Below, one piece after another: positions 16,095 through 25,004 of a DNA stretch of 64,000 bases (position 1 is its first letter; every line of letters begins with the position of its first letter). The notes under the pieces were generated by a model. The model saw only the letters and a program-made list of their open reading frames with translations, was not told where the DNA came from and made no database searches. The position numbers and the translations under genes were made by a program. This stretch comes from Actinomycetota bacterium (GTDB lineage: Bacteria; Actinomycetota; Acidimicrobiia; IMCC26256; PALSA-555): the NCBI GenBank assembly GCA_003140175.1, contig PLJD01000026.1:1-64000 (forward strand), written 5' to 3'.

Positions 16095-17336
16095 CTAGAT
16101 CGCGAAGAAGCGTTCGGCGGCGGCGAGGGCCTCGACGAGCGCGTCGACGTCGGACTCGTCGTTGTAGACGTAGAACGAGGCTCGGGTGGTCGCGGGCACC
16201 CCGAGCACCCGCATCAGCGGCTTGGCGCAGTGGTGGCCGGCTCGGACACAGACGCCGTGCTCGTCGACCACCTGGGAGATGTCGTGGGCGTGGATTCCCT
16301 CGAAGAGGAACGAGATGGTCGCGCCGCGACGTTCGGTGGTCCGGGGCCCGTAGATGGCGAGGCGGTCGCCGAACCGGTCCTCGAGTGCCCGCAGCGCGTA
16401 CGCGGTGAGGTCGGTTTCGTGCGTGGCGACCGCGTCCATGCCGAGCGCCTCGAGGTAGTCGACGGCCGCGCCGAGCCCGACCGCCTCGGCGATCGGCATG
16501 GTGCCCGCCTCGAACTTCCAGGGGACCTCGTTGGGGGTGAACCCGTCCCGGCTGACGTCGCGGATCATCTCGCCCCCGCCGAGGAACGGCGGCATGGTGT
16601 CGAGGAGCTCGGGGCGGGCCCACAGCGCGCCGATGGCGGTCGGGCCGAGCATCTTGTGGCCGGTGACGCCCACGAAGTCGGCGCCCCACTCCGTCACGTC
16701 GAGGCGCCGGTGGGGGGCGAACTGGGCGGCGTCGACGAGCGCGAGCGCACCGGCCGCGTGGGCCGCGTCGGCCAGGAGCGCCACGTCGTTGAGGGTGCCG
16801 AGCACGTTCGACGCGGCGGAGAAGGCGAAGAGCTTGGCGCCGTCGAGGAGCGCGTCGAGGTGCGACACGTCGAGGCGGTAGTCCTCGGTGAGTGGCACCC
16901 AGCGCAGCTCGATGCCGCGCTCGGCGGCGAGGATGTGCCAGGGGACGATGTTGGCGTGGTGCTCGAGGTCGGTGAGGACCACGACGTCGCCCTCGTGGAG
17001 GTTCGCGTGGCCCCACGACTGGGCGACCAGGTTGATTGCCTCGGTCACGTTGCGGGTGAACACCAGCTCCGAGGGTGACGGGACGCCGAGGAAGGACGCG
17101 ACCCGCGCCCGTGCCCCCTCGTACGCCGCGGTGGCTTCCTCGGCGATCGCGTACACACCTCGGTGCACGTTGGCGTACGACTCGCGGTAGAGATGATCCA
17201 TCGCCTCGAGCACCGCGGTCGGCTTCTGGGACGACGAGGCCGAGTCGAGGTACACGAGTCGCTGGCCGTGCACCTGGCGCTTCAAGATCGGGAAGTCGGC
17301 CTGCACGCGGGCCACGTCGAGGGGCGCGGCGCTCAT
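16095..17336 (-). CDS. sufS: SufS cysteine desulfurase
   Basis: 413 residues from ATG 17336, overlapping the sufC2 stop (TGATG); a GTG one codon upstream is also possible. It is a group II PLP-dependent desulfurase. Seen: the D-x-A-S-S-S-Q-K-P segment, the H-H-A-N cofactor region, the PLP lysine in T-G-H-K (about residue 230) and the catalytic Cys370 in G-H-H-C-A, followed by R-A-S-F-Y-V-Y-N. It removes sulfur from cysteine and hands it to SufU. Coupling to sufC2 and sufU, away from sufB and sufD, is the odd feature of this locus. Confidence 0.97.
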   Translation of the reverse strand: MSAAPLDVARVQADFPILKRQVHGQRLVYLDSASSSQKPTAVLEAMDHLYRESYANVHRGVYAIAEEATAAYEGARARVASFLGVPSPSELVFTRNVTEAINLVAQSWGHANLHEGDVVVLTDLEHHANIVPWHILAAERGIELRWVPLTEDYRLDVSHLDALLDGAKLFAFSAASNVLGTLNDVALLADAAHAAGALALVDAAQFAPHRRLDVTEWGADFVGVTGHKMLGPTAIGALWARPELLDTMPPFLGGGEMIRDVSRDGFTPNEVPWKFEAGTMPIAEAVGLGAAVDYLEALGMDAVATHETDLTAYALRALEDRFGDRLAIYGPRTTERRGATISFLFEGIHAHDISQVVDEHGVCVRAGHHCAKPLMRVLGVPATTRASFYVYNDESDVDALVEALAAAERFFAI

Positions 17337-18121
17337 CACGCGGCTGCTTCGACTTCGCGACGGATCCCGTCGAAGCCCTCCCGCTCGACCCGGTCGGCGA
17401 GCTCGGGTCCGCCCGAGGCCACGATCCGGCCTTTGAGGAGGATGTGCACCCGGTCGGGAGTGAGATGCTGGAGGATCCGGCGGTAGTGGGTGATCAGGAG
17501 GACGCCGAGCGCGGGGCGCGCCGCGCGCACCTCGGTGATGCCGTGCGCGACGACCTGCAACGCGTCGATGTCGAGCCCCGAGTCGGTCTCGTCGAGGACC
17601 GCGACGTCGGGCTCGAGGAGCGCCATCTGGAGGATCTCGTTGCGCTTCTTCTCCCCGCCGGAGAAGCCCTCGTTGAGGTAGCGCAGCACGAACTGGTCGT
17701 CGGTGCCGAGGCGTCCAGCCCAGTCGAGCAGCGCCATGCGCACCTCGAGGACCGAGAGGTCGGCGATGCCTTGGCGGGCGGCCATGGCCTGGCGCAAGAA
17801 GTTCAAGACGCTGACCCCCGAGATCTCCTCGGGGTGCTGGAACCCGAGGAACAGGCCCCGGGCGGCTCGCTCGTCGGTGGGTAGGGCGGTGACGTCTTCG
17901 CCCTGGAGCACGATTCGGCCCCCGGTGACGACGTAGCCGGGGTCGGCGAGCAGGGTCTTGGCGAGGGTCGACTTGCCCGAGCCGTTGGGTCCCATCAGGG
18001 CGTGCAGCTCGCCGGCTCCCACCTGGAGGGAGACGCCGCGCAGGATCGGGTTGCCGTCGACGGCCACGCGCAGGTCATCGACCTGCAGGGCGGGCGGGAC
18101 GGGCGCAGGGGGCGCGCTCAC
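17336..18121 (-). CDS. sufC: SufC2, SUF ATPase (canonical copy)
   Basis: 261 residues from GTG 18121. Walker A (G-P-N-G-S-G-K-S-T), the SufC-type signature (F-S-G-G-E-K-K-R-N-E) and Walker B with D-E-T-D-S-G-L-D are all intact. It is closer to the usual SufC pattern than the copy beside sufB-sufD, for example in the H-P-E-E-I-S-G-V segment after the Q-loop. It heads the operon with sufS and sufU. The start lies 6 bases after a good -10 box, so the transcript may be leaderless. It may serve SufBD, replace SufC1 under some condition, or form a mixed complex with it. Confidence 0.95.
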   Translation of the reverse strand: MSAPPAPVPPALQVDDLRVAVDGNPILRGVSLQVGAGELHALMGPNGSGKSTLAKTLLADPGYVVTGGRIVLQGEDVTALPTDERAARGLFLGFQHPEEISGVSVLNFLRQAMAARQGIADLSVLEVRMALLDWAGRLGTDDQFVLRYLNEGFSGGEKKRNEILQMALLEPDVAVLDETDSGLDIDALQVVAHGITEVRAARPALGVLLITHYRRILQHLTPDRVHILLKGRIVASGGPELADRVEREGFDGIRREVEAAA

Positions 18122-18158
18122 GGCCCCATTGTATTCTCCCTATCCCCGTAGTGAAAAC
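18122..18158 (-). promoter_or_regulatory. sufC2-sufS-sufU promoter with CTA-N6-TAG motif
   Basis: Read on the minus strand, TTTCAC (18156-18151), a 17-base spacer and TACAAT (18133-18128) form a plausible promoter. The expected transcription start coincides with GTG 18121, indicating a leaderless message. The spacer contains CTA-N6-TAG (18140-18151), and a longer string, CTATC-N2-CGTAGTG-N-AAA on the plus strand, is shared with the sufB promoter. The motif overlaps the stop codon of egtE, the gene transcribed towards it. Confidence 0.55.
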
Positions 18159-19276
18159 TCCAGGCGGTCGACGTCGTCGGCGTCGCAGTAGGCGTGGAGC
18201 GACACTCGCAGGACGCTCCGGGTGAGGTCGGCGGGGGCGCGCGCGGCGGGGATCGCCGTCGTCGCGATCCCCGCGCCGAGCAGGTCGGCCGCCACGACGA
18301 GCGGGTCGAGGTCGGGGTGCGCCAGGGTCACCAGGCCGGAGGGCTCGTCGAGGGGCTCCTGGACCCGCCAGCCGGCCACGCCGTCGAGCCGGTGGCGGGT
18401 CAGGGCGCCCAGGGCGGCGATCCGGGCGCTCACCGCGGCGGGATCGGCCGTGGTGAGCTCGTCGAGGGCGACCGTGAGGCCCACCCGGGCCGCGATGGAT
18501 GCCTCGCCCAGCGCGAGTCGGGCCACGCCGGGGCTGCCCGCGCTGATCAGGCTCGGGTACTCGGGAACGAGGTCCGCCGCGAGGCCCGGCGCCACGGCCA
18601 GCCAGCCGCTGCCGCGGGGGCCGCGCAGCCACTTGCGGGCCGTGCCGACCCAGGCGTCGGCCCCGACGTCGCCGAGGGCCACGTGGCCGGCGGCCTGGGC
18701 CACGTCGAGGAGGACCGGCACGCCCGCCTGGTGGGCGAGCGTGACCGCCGCCCGGGCGGGCTGGACGACGCCGCGCTGGCTGGCCACGACCGGGAAGGTG
18801 ACGAGCTCGACCCCGGCGCGGAGCTGCTCCCCGAACGCGTCGACGCGCAGCCGCCCCGCCGGGTCCACGGGAAGGTCGACGAGCTCCCAGCCCCGCCGGC
18901 TCGCCAGCGCCACCAGCGCGAGCCGGTTGCTCTCATACTCGCTGGACAGCACCCCGACCCGCGCGCCGGACCCGAGCGGCCACGCGCCGAGCAGGCAGGT
19001 GAACGCGGTCGTGGCGTTGGCGGTCAGCGCGACCGCGTCGGCCGGGAGGCCGACCAGCGCGCCGAGCTGCGCACGACCACGCTCGAGGGTCGCCGCGGCC
19101 TCCGCTTCGGCCGCGTACCCGCCGACGTGGGCTTCGCGGCGGAGGTGGGCGATCGTGGCCTCCAGCACGCCTCGCGACGGGCAGGCGCTGCCGGCCGCGT
19201 CGAGGTGCACCACGCGCGGGTCGGCGAGCGCGTCTCGCCATCGGCGCGCCAGGTCGGCGCCGGGCAGGTCGGTCAC
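18140..19276 (-). CDS. egtE: EgtE-like PLP-dependent enzyme of ergothioneine synthesis
   Basis: 378 residues from GTG 19276, overlapping the egtD stop (GTGA). It is an aminotransferase class V-fold protein: H-L-D-A-A-G near the N-terminus, the PLP-binding D-V-A-Q-A-A-G segment and the Schiff-base lysine in A-R-K-W-L-R-G-P (about residue 213). In the pathway, EgtE cleaves the C-S bond of hercynylcysteine sulfoxide to give ergothioneine. The assignment rests on fold plus position as the last gene of egtA-B-C-D-E. Confidence 0.9.
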   Translation of the reverse strand: MTDLPGADLARRWRDALADPRVVHLDAAGSACPSRGVLEATIAHLRREAHVGGYAAEAEAAATLERGRAQLGALVGLPADAVALTANATTAFTCLLGAWPLGSGARVGVLSSEYESNRLALVALASRRGWELVDLPVDPAGRLRVDAFGEQLRAGVELVTFPVVASQRGVVQPARAAVTLAHQAGVPVLLDVAQAAGHVALGDVGADAWVGTARKWLRGPRGSGWLAVAPGLAADLVPEYPSLISAGSPGVARLALGEASIAARVGLTVALDELTTADPAAVSARIAALGALTRHRLDGVAGWRVQEPLDEPSGLVTLAHPDLDPLVVAADLLGAGIATTAIPAARAPADLTRSVLRVSLHAYCDADDVDRLEFSLRG

Positions 19277-20256
19277 GTCCGGGTCGCCAGGGAGAGCCCG
19301 AAGTCGCCGGCCGGGTCGGTGAAGAAGCGGCGCAGCGTGAAGCCGGCCCGGTCGAGCTCACCCTCGACTCGCTCCGCGGTGAACTTGGCGCTGATCTCGG
19401 TGCGGACGTCTTCGCCCTCGGCGAAGTCGACGGTGAGCCCGATGCGGGCCACCCGCACCTGGTGGGCTTCCCGGGCCCGCAGCCGCATCTCGATCCAGGC
19501 CGCGTCGGGGTCCCAGCGGGCGACGTGACGGAACCGGTCAGGGACGAAGTCGGCGTCGAGCGCCCGGTTGATGACCGACAGCACGTTGCGGTTGAACTCG
19601 GCGGTGACGCCCGCCGAATCGTCGTACGCCGCCTCGAGGCGCCGCGGGTCCTTCACCAGGTCGGTGCCGAGCAGCAGGCTGTCGCCGGTCTGGAGCGCGT
19701 CGGCCAGCCCGGCGAGGAAGCCAGACCGGACGGCGGGGGTCAGGTTGCCGATCGTGCCGCCGAGGAAGGCGACGAGTCGGGTCCCGCCCTCGGGGAGCTG
19801 ATCGAGGTGCGCCTCGAAGTCGCCGACGACGGCGTGCACCGCGATCCCGTATTCGTCGGAGACGGCGGCTGCCGCGGCCCGCAGCGTGGCTTCGCTGACG
19901 TCGAACGGTGTGAACGTCCGCAACGTCCCCTCCTCGGTGAGCGCGTCGAGGAGTAGGCGCGTCTTCTCCGAGGTTCCCGAGCCGAGCTCGACGAGCGTGT
20001 CCGGTCTCGTCGCGGCGGCGATCTCCGGCGCGTGCGCGGCCAGGATCGCCCGTTCGGCGCGGGTCGGGTAGTACTCGGGCAGGCGGGTGATGGCGTCGAA
20101 GAGCTCCGAGCCGCGGTCGTCATAGAACCATTTCGGTGGCAGCTCCTTCGGGGTCGCGGTGAGACCGGCCCGCACGTCGGCCTCGAGCGACGCGGCGAGT
20201 GCGGCCGGCGAGAGATGGACGTCGACTCGAACCCCGGACGCCTCGGTGCTCACCAT
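19273..20256 (-). CDS. egtD: EgtD, histidine Nalpha-methyltransferase
   Basis: 327 residues from ATG 20256. Motifs of the DUF2260/EgtD family: [24 protein letters not shown] (SAM site), F-L-G-G-T-I-G-N-L and the N-R-N-V-L segment. It uses three SAM molecules to convert histidine to hercynine, the first step of ergothioneine synthesis. The C-terminal K-F-T-A-E-R substrate segment is also present. Seven bases after egtC; overlaps egtE. Confidence 0.96.
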   Translation of the reverse strand: MVSTEASGVRVDVHLSPAALAASLEADVRAGLTATPKELPPKWFYDDRGSELFDAITRLPEYYPTRAERAILAAHAPEIAAATRPDTLVELGSGTSEKTRLLLDALTEEGTLRTFTPFDVSEATLRAAAAAVSDEYGIAVHAVVGDFEAHLDQLPEGGTRLVAFLGGTIGNLTPAVRSGFLAGLADALQTGDSLLLGTDLVKDPRRLEAAYDDSAGVTAEFNRNVLSVINRALDADFVPDRFRHVARWDPDAAWIEMRLRAREAHQVRVARIGLTVDFAEGEDVRTEISAKFTAERVEGELDRAGFTLRRFFTDPAGDFGLSLATRT

Positions 20257-20263
20257 CGGGAGC

Positions 20264-20998
20264 TCACAGCGGGACGCAGCGCGACGAGGCGGCGTCGGCG
20301 GTCACGAGCGTGCGGTCGGGAACGCGAGTCCATCCCTCGGCGTCGTCGGTCGGCTCCGACGCGACGACGATCGAGCCGTCGTGGCCGCGGAGGAACAGCG
20401 AGTTGCCCCAGGCCGTTGCCGCGATCGACTCGCCGTCGGTCAGCAGGAAGTTCAGTCGCCCGCCGGTGCGGGCGGTGACCAGCGCGACGACCTCGGCCAG
20501 CGCCTCGGACGGCGAGACGCCGGCGTCGAGGCGGTCCAACCCGAGCGCGAAGAGGGTCTCGCCGTCGGAGACACCTTCGATGCCAGCCGCCCGGCCCGGC
20601 GAGACCAGGGACGCCAGCTCGGCGCCGACCCCGTCGTGCCAGCCTTCGACGATCCCGTTCAACGACCAGGCGAACCGGTCGGCGACGAAGGGGGCGTTGC
20701 CCGACTGCTCGACGGGAGAGCCGGGCGACGCGAGCCGTGCCGCGCCGAGCGCGACCGGCGTTCGGACCGCGCCGAGGACCCCGACCTCGGGGTCCTGCCA
20801 GATGGCCGTCGCGCTGCGGTACCGCTGGGGGCTCGGGTCGTCCGGTTCGTACCAGGCGACACCCCACCCGTCGGGGTTCGACCGGCCGCTGGTCTGGAAG
20901 CGGGGGTGGCGGGCTTGGTCGACGAGGCCGTGCGGCGCGTCGACGAGGAGGGCGCCGAGGCCCGTCGGCGGTCCGAGGTAGGCGAGATGGCGGCACAT
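20264..20998 (-). CDS. egtC: EgtC, gamma-glutamyl hydrolase (class II amidotransferase fold)
   Basis: 244 residues. The ATG at 20998 puts the catalytic N-terminal nucleophile Cys at position 2 (M-C-R-H-L-A-Y-L-G), as required for Ntn amidotransferases and therefore decisive for the start. Other landmarks: N-P-D-G-W-G, the R-T-P-V segment and the N-G-I-V-E-G-W motif. It removes glutamate from gamma-glutamyl-hercynylcysteine sulfoxide. Two bases separate it from egtB. Confidence 0.95.
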   Translation of the reverse strand: MCRHLAYLGPPTGLGALLVDAPHGLVDQARHPRFQTSGRSNPDGWGVAWYEPDDPSPQRYRSATAIWQDPEVGVLGAVRTPVALGAARLASPGSPVEQSGNAPFVADRFAWSLNGIVEGWHDGVGAELASLVSPGRAAGIEGVSDGETLFALGLDRLDAGVSPSEALAEVVALVTARTGGRLNFLLTDGESIAATAWGNSLFLRGHDGSIVVASEPTDDAEGWTRVPDRTLVTADAASSRCVPL

Positions 20999-21000
20999 GC

Positions 21001-22299
21001 TCAGTCGTCGCGCGCGCAGCGGAACCCGGCGAAGATCTGGCGGCGGATCGGGTAGTCCCAGTTCCGAAACGTGGCACGGCAGGCGCTGGGGTCCGTGGCC
21101 CACGAGCCGCCGCGCAGCACCCGGTACTCGGTGCCGAAGAACACCTCGGAGTACTCGCGGTACGGGAACGACCGGAACCCCGGGTAGCCCGTGAACGTGG
21201 TCGCGGTCCACTCCCAGACGTCGCCGATCAGGCCCTGGACCCCGGCGGGGCTCGCCCCCGCCGGGTGGGCGCCGACCGGGACCGGGCCGAGGCGGCTGCC
21301 ACCCAGGTTCGCGAGGGACGGCGTCGGGTCGTCGTCGCCCCACGGGAAGCGGCGCGTGGCGTCGTCGGGGGCCCACGAGGCGGCGAACTCCCACTCGGCC
21401 TCGGTGGGGAGCCGCTTGCCCGCCCAGCGGGCGAACGCGTCGGCCTCGTGCCAGCACACGTGCTGCACCGCCTCGTCCGGGGCGAGGTCGAGGCGGTGAC
21501 CGAAGCGCAGCACACTCCACGCTCCGTCCCCCTCGCGCCGCCAGCCCTGCGGGTGTTCGAGGCCCGCCTCGGTGCGCCACGCCCACCCCGACGCGGACCA
21601 CAGCCGCTCGTCGTCGTAGCCGCCCGCCTCGACGAACGCCCGGTAGTCGGCGTTGGTGACCGGCGTGACGTCGACATGGAACGGCGCCAGCTCGACCCGG
21701 TGCGCCGGGCGCTCGTTGTCGTACGCCCACGGCTCGAGGTCGGTGCCGAGCACCACGGACCCACCCGGGAGGCGGACCTCGCCGTCGCGTCGCGCGCCAC
21801 CCGAGATGGGGACGGCAGCGGGCGGGGGGACCGACCCGCCGGGGTAGGGGCGGTCCATGAGCCCGATGGTGGCGAGCATCGTCTCGCGGTGCTGGTGCTC
21901 GTGCTGGATGACCATCCCGTAGACGAAGGCGTCGCGCAGCAGCGGGCGGTCGTCGAGCGGGATTCGGTCGAGGACGTCGAGGACTCGGCCGCGCACCTCG
22001 GACGCGAAGTGGCGCGCCGCGCACGGAGTCAGGATGTCGAGCGCGGCGCGTTCGCGACGCGGGTGGCGGAACGCGTCGTACAGATCGTCGAAGCGGGGAT
22101 CCGTCGGTGGGGAATCGACCAGCGACCGCAGCAGCCACAGCTCCTCGTAGTGCGCGATGTGGGCGAGGTCCCAGCCCAGCGGCGACATGAGCGGCGAGAC
22201 CTGACCCTCGAGCTCGCGGTCGTCGAGCGGGCTGAGGACAGACAGCGTCTGGTCGCGAGCGCGCTCCAGCTGCACGCGCGCGCGGGTTCTTAGGTCCAC
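21001..22299 (-). CDS. egtB: EgtB, non-heme iron sulfoxide synthase
   Basis: 432 residues from GTG 22299, overlapping the end of egtA by 10 bases; GTG 22275 is an alternative. The N-terminal DinB-like domain has the iron ligands: a His in the A-H-I-A-H-Y-E segment and the H-x3-H-x-E motif (in Q-H-E-H-Q-H-R-E). The C-terminal FGE/formylglycine-like domain ends with R-G-G-S-W and G-F-R-C-A-R. EgtB joins gamma-glutamylcysteine to hercynine with oxygen. With EgtA and EgtC present, this is the gamma-glutamylcysteine-using pathway of actinobacteria. Confidence 0.95.
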   Translation of the reverse strand: MDLRTRARVQLERARDQTLSVLSPLDDRELEGQVSPLMSPLGWDLAHIAHYEELWLLRSLVDSPPTDPRFDDLYDAFRHPRRERAALDILTPCAARHFASEVRGRVLDVLDRIPLDDRPLLRDAFVYGMVIQHEHQHRETMLATIGLMDRPYPGGSVPPPAAVPISGGARRDGEVRLPGGSVVLGTDLEPWAYDNERPAHRVELAPFHVDVTPVTNADYRAFVEAGGYDDERLWSASGWAWRTEAGLEHPQGWRREGDGAWSVLRFGHRLDLAPDEAVQHVCWHEADAFARWAGKRLPTEAEWEFAASWAPDDATRRFPWGDDDPTPSLANLGGSRLGPVPVGAHPAGASPAGVQGLIGDVWEWTATTFTGYPGFRSFPYREYSEVFFGTEYRVLRGGSWATDPSACRATFRNWDYPIRRQIFAGFRCARDD

Positions 22300-23549
22300 G
22301 CGTGCACGACGCCTTCCGCAGCTGGCACGAGGACCCCGCCCCGGTAGTACGACTCGAGGCGGTCGTCGGCTGGGCAGCGGCCCCGGGCGACGTAGCAATC
22401 CACGAAGGATGCGAGGTCGTCGAGGGTCGCCGCGTCGGTGCCGTTCGCGAGCAGCGCGTCGGACGCGGCGGCGAAACAACGGCGCGCGGCGCGGGCCAGC
22501 TCGGGGTCAGCGAGGCCGCAGCGTGCCGCGACGGTCCAGGCGTCCCGCACCGGCGCCGCGGCCGCCGCCACCTCATCCGCGATGCCCGGCTCGCTGATCA
22601 GCGCTGCGCTCACCGCGGCGGCGACCCGCCACCACGGGTCGGGGAGCGCGTCGATCATGCGCAACTCGAGCCAACCCCGAGGCCGGACCGGCGGGAACAG
22701 CGTCGTGAGGTGGTAGTCGAGGTCATCGACCGTCGGCCAGCCCAGCGGATGTCCCCGCCGGACCCAGTCGCCGAACGACACGCCGTCGGTCAGCGCCACG
22801 TGGTCGGTGTCGGAGCACCGCACGAGCATGACCCGGGCCGCCAGCGCGTAGTCGGCCCAGGCGTCGCGGCCCGGGCCGCGCCGAACTGGGGCGCTGCGTC
22901 CGGGGTCGAGGTCCGACCACACCGCCAGCCGCGTGGAGCACCAGCCGCTCGGTCGGCCGTGCGCCAACGGCGAGTTGGCGAACGCGGCGGCCAGCACCGG
23001 CGCCACATCGTGGGCCAGGTTCCAGCGACGCTCGAGCTCGTCGGGTCCCCCGTGGTCGACGTTGACCTGGAACGCCGCCGTGCTGCGCATCATGGTCCGG
23101 CCGGCCGCGCCGTCACAGTCGAAGAAGGCCTCCATCGCGTCATAGCGCGGGTTGGAGATGACGCGCTCGCGTGGCGTGCCCGGTTCCAGACCGACCGCCA
23201 TCAGGGCCACGCCCGCCGCGGCGAGGGCCGGGGCCAGGACCGCGACGTCGCGGCGGAGGGCATCGCAGGCGCCGAGACCGGGCAGCGCCGGGGAGCTCAG
23301 CTCGATCTGACCGCCCGGCTCGTAGGTGATCCGGCTCCCGCCGGGCAGAGGACCCAAGGCCGCCGCGGCGTCGCGGACGGCGTCGGAATCCGCGGGGCAG
23401 TTCGGGTCGTCGGTCCTTACGGTGAGCCACTCCAGCTCCACGCCGACCTGGCACACCCCGGACGGGCCCATCCCGGGCCCACCAAAGCCGCGCTCGCCGA
23501 TGAGGCGTCGAGCTTCCGTCTCGCTGAGGACCCGCTTCGGAGCCGGCAC
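22290..23549 (-). CDS. egtA: EgtA, glutamate-cysteine ligase
   Basis: 419 residues from GTG 23549. The GCS2-type ATP-dependent ligase pattern is clear: G-V-E-L-E-W near residue 37, the Y-E-P-G-G-Q-I-E-L-S segment, the M-M-R-S-T-A-A-F-Q-V-N-V-D block and the L-E-L-R-M-I-D-A segment. It makes gamma-glutamylcysteine, the sulfur donor for EgtB. The start is 3 bases after the stop of a 27-codon ORF, so its translation may be coupled to that ORF. Confidence 0.94.
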   Translation of the reverse strand: MPAPKRVLSETEARRLIGERGFGGPGMGPSGVCQVGVELEWLTVRTDDPNCPADSDAVRDAAAALGPLPGGSRITYEPGGQIELSSPALPGLGACDALRRDVAVLAPALAAAGVALMAVGLEPGTPRERVISNPRYDAMEAFFDCDGAAGRTMMRSTAAFQVNVDHGGPDELERRWNLAHDVAPVLAAAFANSPLAHGRPSGWCSTRLAVWSDLDPGRSAPVRRGPGRDAWADYALAARVMLVRCSDTDHVALTDGVSFGDWVRRGHPLGWPTVDDLDYHLTTLFPPVRPRGWLELRMIDALPDPWWRVAAAVSAALISEPGIADEVAAAAAPVRDAWTVAARCGLADPELARAARRCFAAASDALLANGTDAATLDDLASFVDCYVARGRCPADDRLESYYRGGVLVPAAEGVVHAWT

Positions 23550-23552
23550 GAT

Positions 23553-23636
23553 CTACCGGTGTCCGAAATGTGCGGTCAGCCAGTCCATGTCGCGGACCGA
23601 GCCGAGCTGCAGGTGGCGGGTGAGTGGCGTCTGCAT
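23553..23636 (-). CDS. 27-residue ORF (candidate leader peptide) before egtA
   Basis: ATG 23636 has GGGAGG 6 bases upstream, one of the better ribosome binding sites in the window. The 27-residue peptide begins M-Q-T-P-L-T-R-H and ends H-F-G-H-R, with three His and no Cys. Its stop TAG is followed after 3 bases by the egtA GTG, which itself has no good ribosome binding site except within this ORF. It may act as a translational leader or be a functional micropeptide. A longer in-frame reading from ATG 23825 (90 residues, with GGAGG upstream) is the alternative. Confidence 0.55.
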   Translation of the reverse strand: MQTPLTRHLQLGSVRDMDWLTAHFGHR

Positions 23637-23855
23637 GGCGGTCCTCCCTTCGTCTTGGTGTTCTCTACGGCACGAGACCGGGGTTTGGATGAGGCGCGCG
23701 GTCGCCGGGCGGTCCCCGGTAGCAACCCGGCCGGGCGCGGCACCGTTCCCAGCAACGACCACGGCTGCGACCGGTCCTCCGGGCGGGCAAGAAGAAAGAC
23801 TGTGATCGGAGTCGAGCCAGGCCATGGCGGGAGCCTCCGGGCCGGTACCGCCACC
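23637..23855 (-). promoter_or_regulatory. Structured leader region of the ergothioneine operon
   Basis: About 220 bases between the glycosyltransferase stop and the leader ORF. A perfect 6-bp inverted repeat GGTCGC/GCGACC (23700-23705 and 23767-23772) encloses about 60 bases with an internal CCGG-N7-CCGG hairpin (23716-23730). The region could fold as a multi-stem RNA. I cannot assign a riboswitch class; an attenuation or leader function is an inference. Confidence 0.35.
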
Positions 23856-25004
23856 CTAGCGCTCGGTCCCTCGCGTCTTGGTTCTCGCCGCGGCCACGAC
23901 GGCGCGAAAGATGGCGGCGAAGCGCTCCGGCTCGGGATCGCGGCGCGGCGAACGCGCCGCGCGCCGCGCCGGACTGGTGCCGGGCAGCTCGTCGAGCTCG
24001 GCCACGATGGCGTCGGCCAACGCGGCTGGGTCGCGGATCGGCACCAGCCGTCCACTCCCCGGCGCGGCCGCGTCGAGGATCTCGCGGGGACCGCCGGCGT
24101 CGGTGGCGACCACCACCGCGCCGCTCATCAGGGCCTCGACGAGCACGAGCCCGTACGGCTCGGGCTCGGTGGACGGCAGCACGAAGAGGTCGAGGTCAGC
24201 GAGCAGGTCCGCGACGTCGTCGCGGCCGCCCAGCCAGTGCGCGCCGGGGGTCGCTCCGGCCACGCCCGCCAGGTGCTCGAAGACCTGCTCCTTTCCCCGC
24301 ACCGGGCCGCCGGCGACGACGAGTTGCACGTCCTGGCGGGCGGCCCGAACCCGCCCGAACGCCTCGAGCAGCACGTCGAAGCCCTTCCAGGTGTCGACCC
24401 GTCCGGCCGTCCCGATCAGCGGGAGGTCATCGGCGATCCCGACCCGGGCCCGGAACCGACCGGCCCGGCTGGGATGAAACTCGGCCGGGTCCGGCGTCTC
24501 GTACACCACGGTGACCTCCACGCCGTCGAGCTGATCGGCGATGGCGTGCGACATGGACAGCACCCGAGCCGAGAAGTGCGGGATGAGGAAGCGCTCCAGC
24601 GCCAACGCCGCCCCCGACTGGACCACGATCTCCCGCCCGTGCCACACATGAGGCCGGCGGACCAGCACCGCCGCGGCCCAGGCGTACCACGAGTGAAACG
24701 AATTCGTGTGGACGACGTCGACGTCGAGGCGGTGCAGCAGCGCCGCGAGTCGAACGACCGTCACCGGCCATGCGAGGGCGTACTCGATCCACTCGCGAGC
24801 GCGGTGACTGCGTGAGATGCGCCGCATGGGCACGACGTGGACTCGGACGCCGGCGGCCTCGAACTCGGGGCGGAGGGGCGGGTCCGCGGGGACGATGACG
24901 TGACACTCGAACTCCGGCCGTGGCAGGCTGCGCAGCATCCGCAGGAGCGCCTGATCCGAGCCGCCGCGCTCGGCAACCGGTTGGATCGAGCACAGCCTGA
25001 TCAT
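23856..25004 (-). CDS. Glycosyltransferase family 4
   Basis: 382 residues from ATG 25004. GT-B fold with a family 4 profile: G-G-S-D near the N-terminus, the H-T-N-S-F-H strand, the G-T-A-G-R-V-D-x-x-K-G segment in the C-terminal domain (about residue 200), and the nucleotide-sugar site E-P-x-x-Y-G-L-V-L-V-E-A near residue 290. The C-terminus is Arg-rich. Its start codon overlaps that of the divergent glycosyltransferase at 25003. Donor and acceptor unknown. Confidence 0.88.
   Translation of the reverse strand: MIRLCSIQPVAERGGSDQALLRMLRSLPRPEFECHVIVPADPPLRPEFEAAGVRVHVVPMRRISRSHRAREWIEYALAWPVTVVRLAALLHRLDVDVVHTNSFHSWYAWAAAVLVRRPHVWHGREIVVQSGAALALERFLIPHFSARVLSMSHAIADQLDGVEVTVVYETPDPAEFHPSRAGRFRARVGIADDLPLIGTAGRVDTWKGFDVLLEAFGRVRAARQDVQLVVAGGPVRGKEQVFEHLAGVAGATPGAHWLGGRDDVADLLADLDLFVLPSTEPEPYGLVLVEALMSGAVVVATDAGGPREILDAAAPGSGRLVPIRDPAALADAIVAELDELPGTSPARRAARSPRRDPEPERFAAIFRAVVAAARTKTRGTER

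Noticed and set aside
23715-23756. On the plus strand, strings resembling an S-box (SAM-I) riboswitch core (AGCAACC and GGCACC-GTTCCCAGC)
   Set aside because: The plus strand here leads into the 3' end of a minus-strand gene, the order and pairing of the helices do not fit SAM-I, and no target gene lies downstream.
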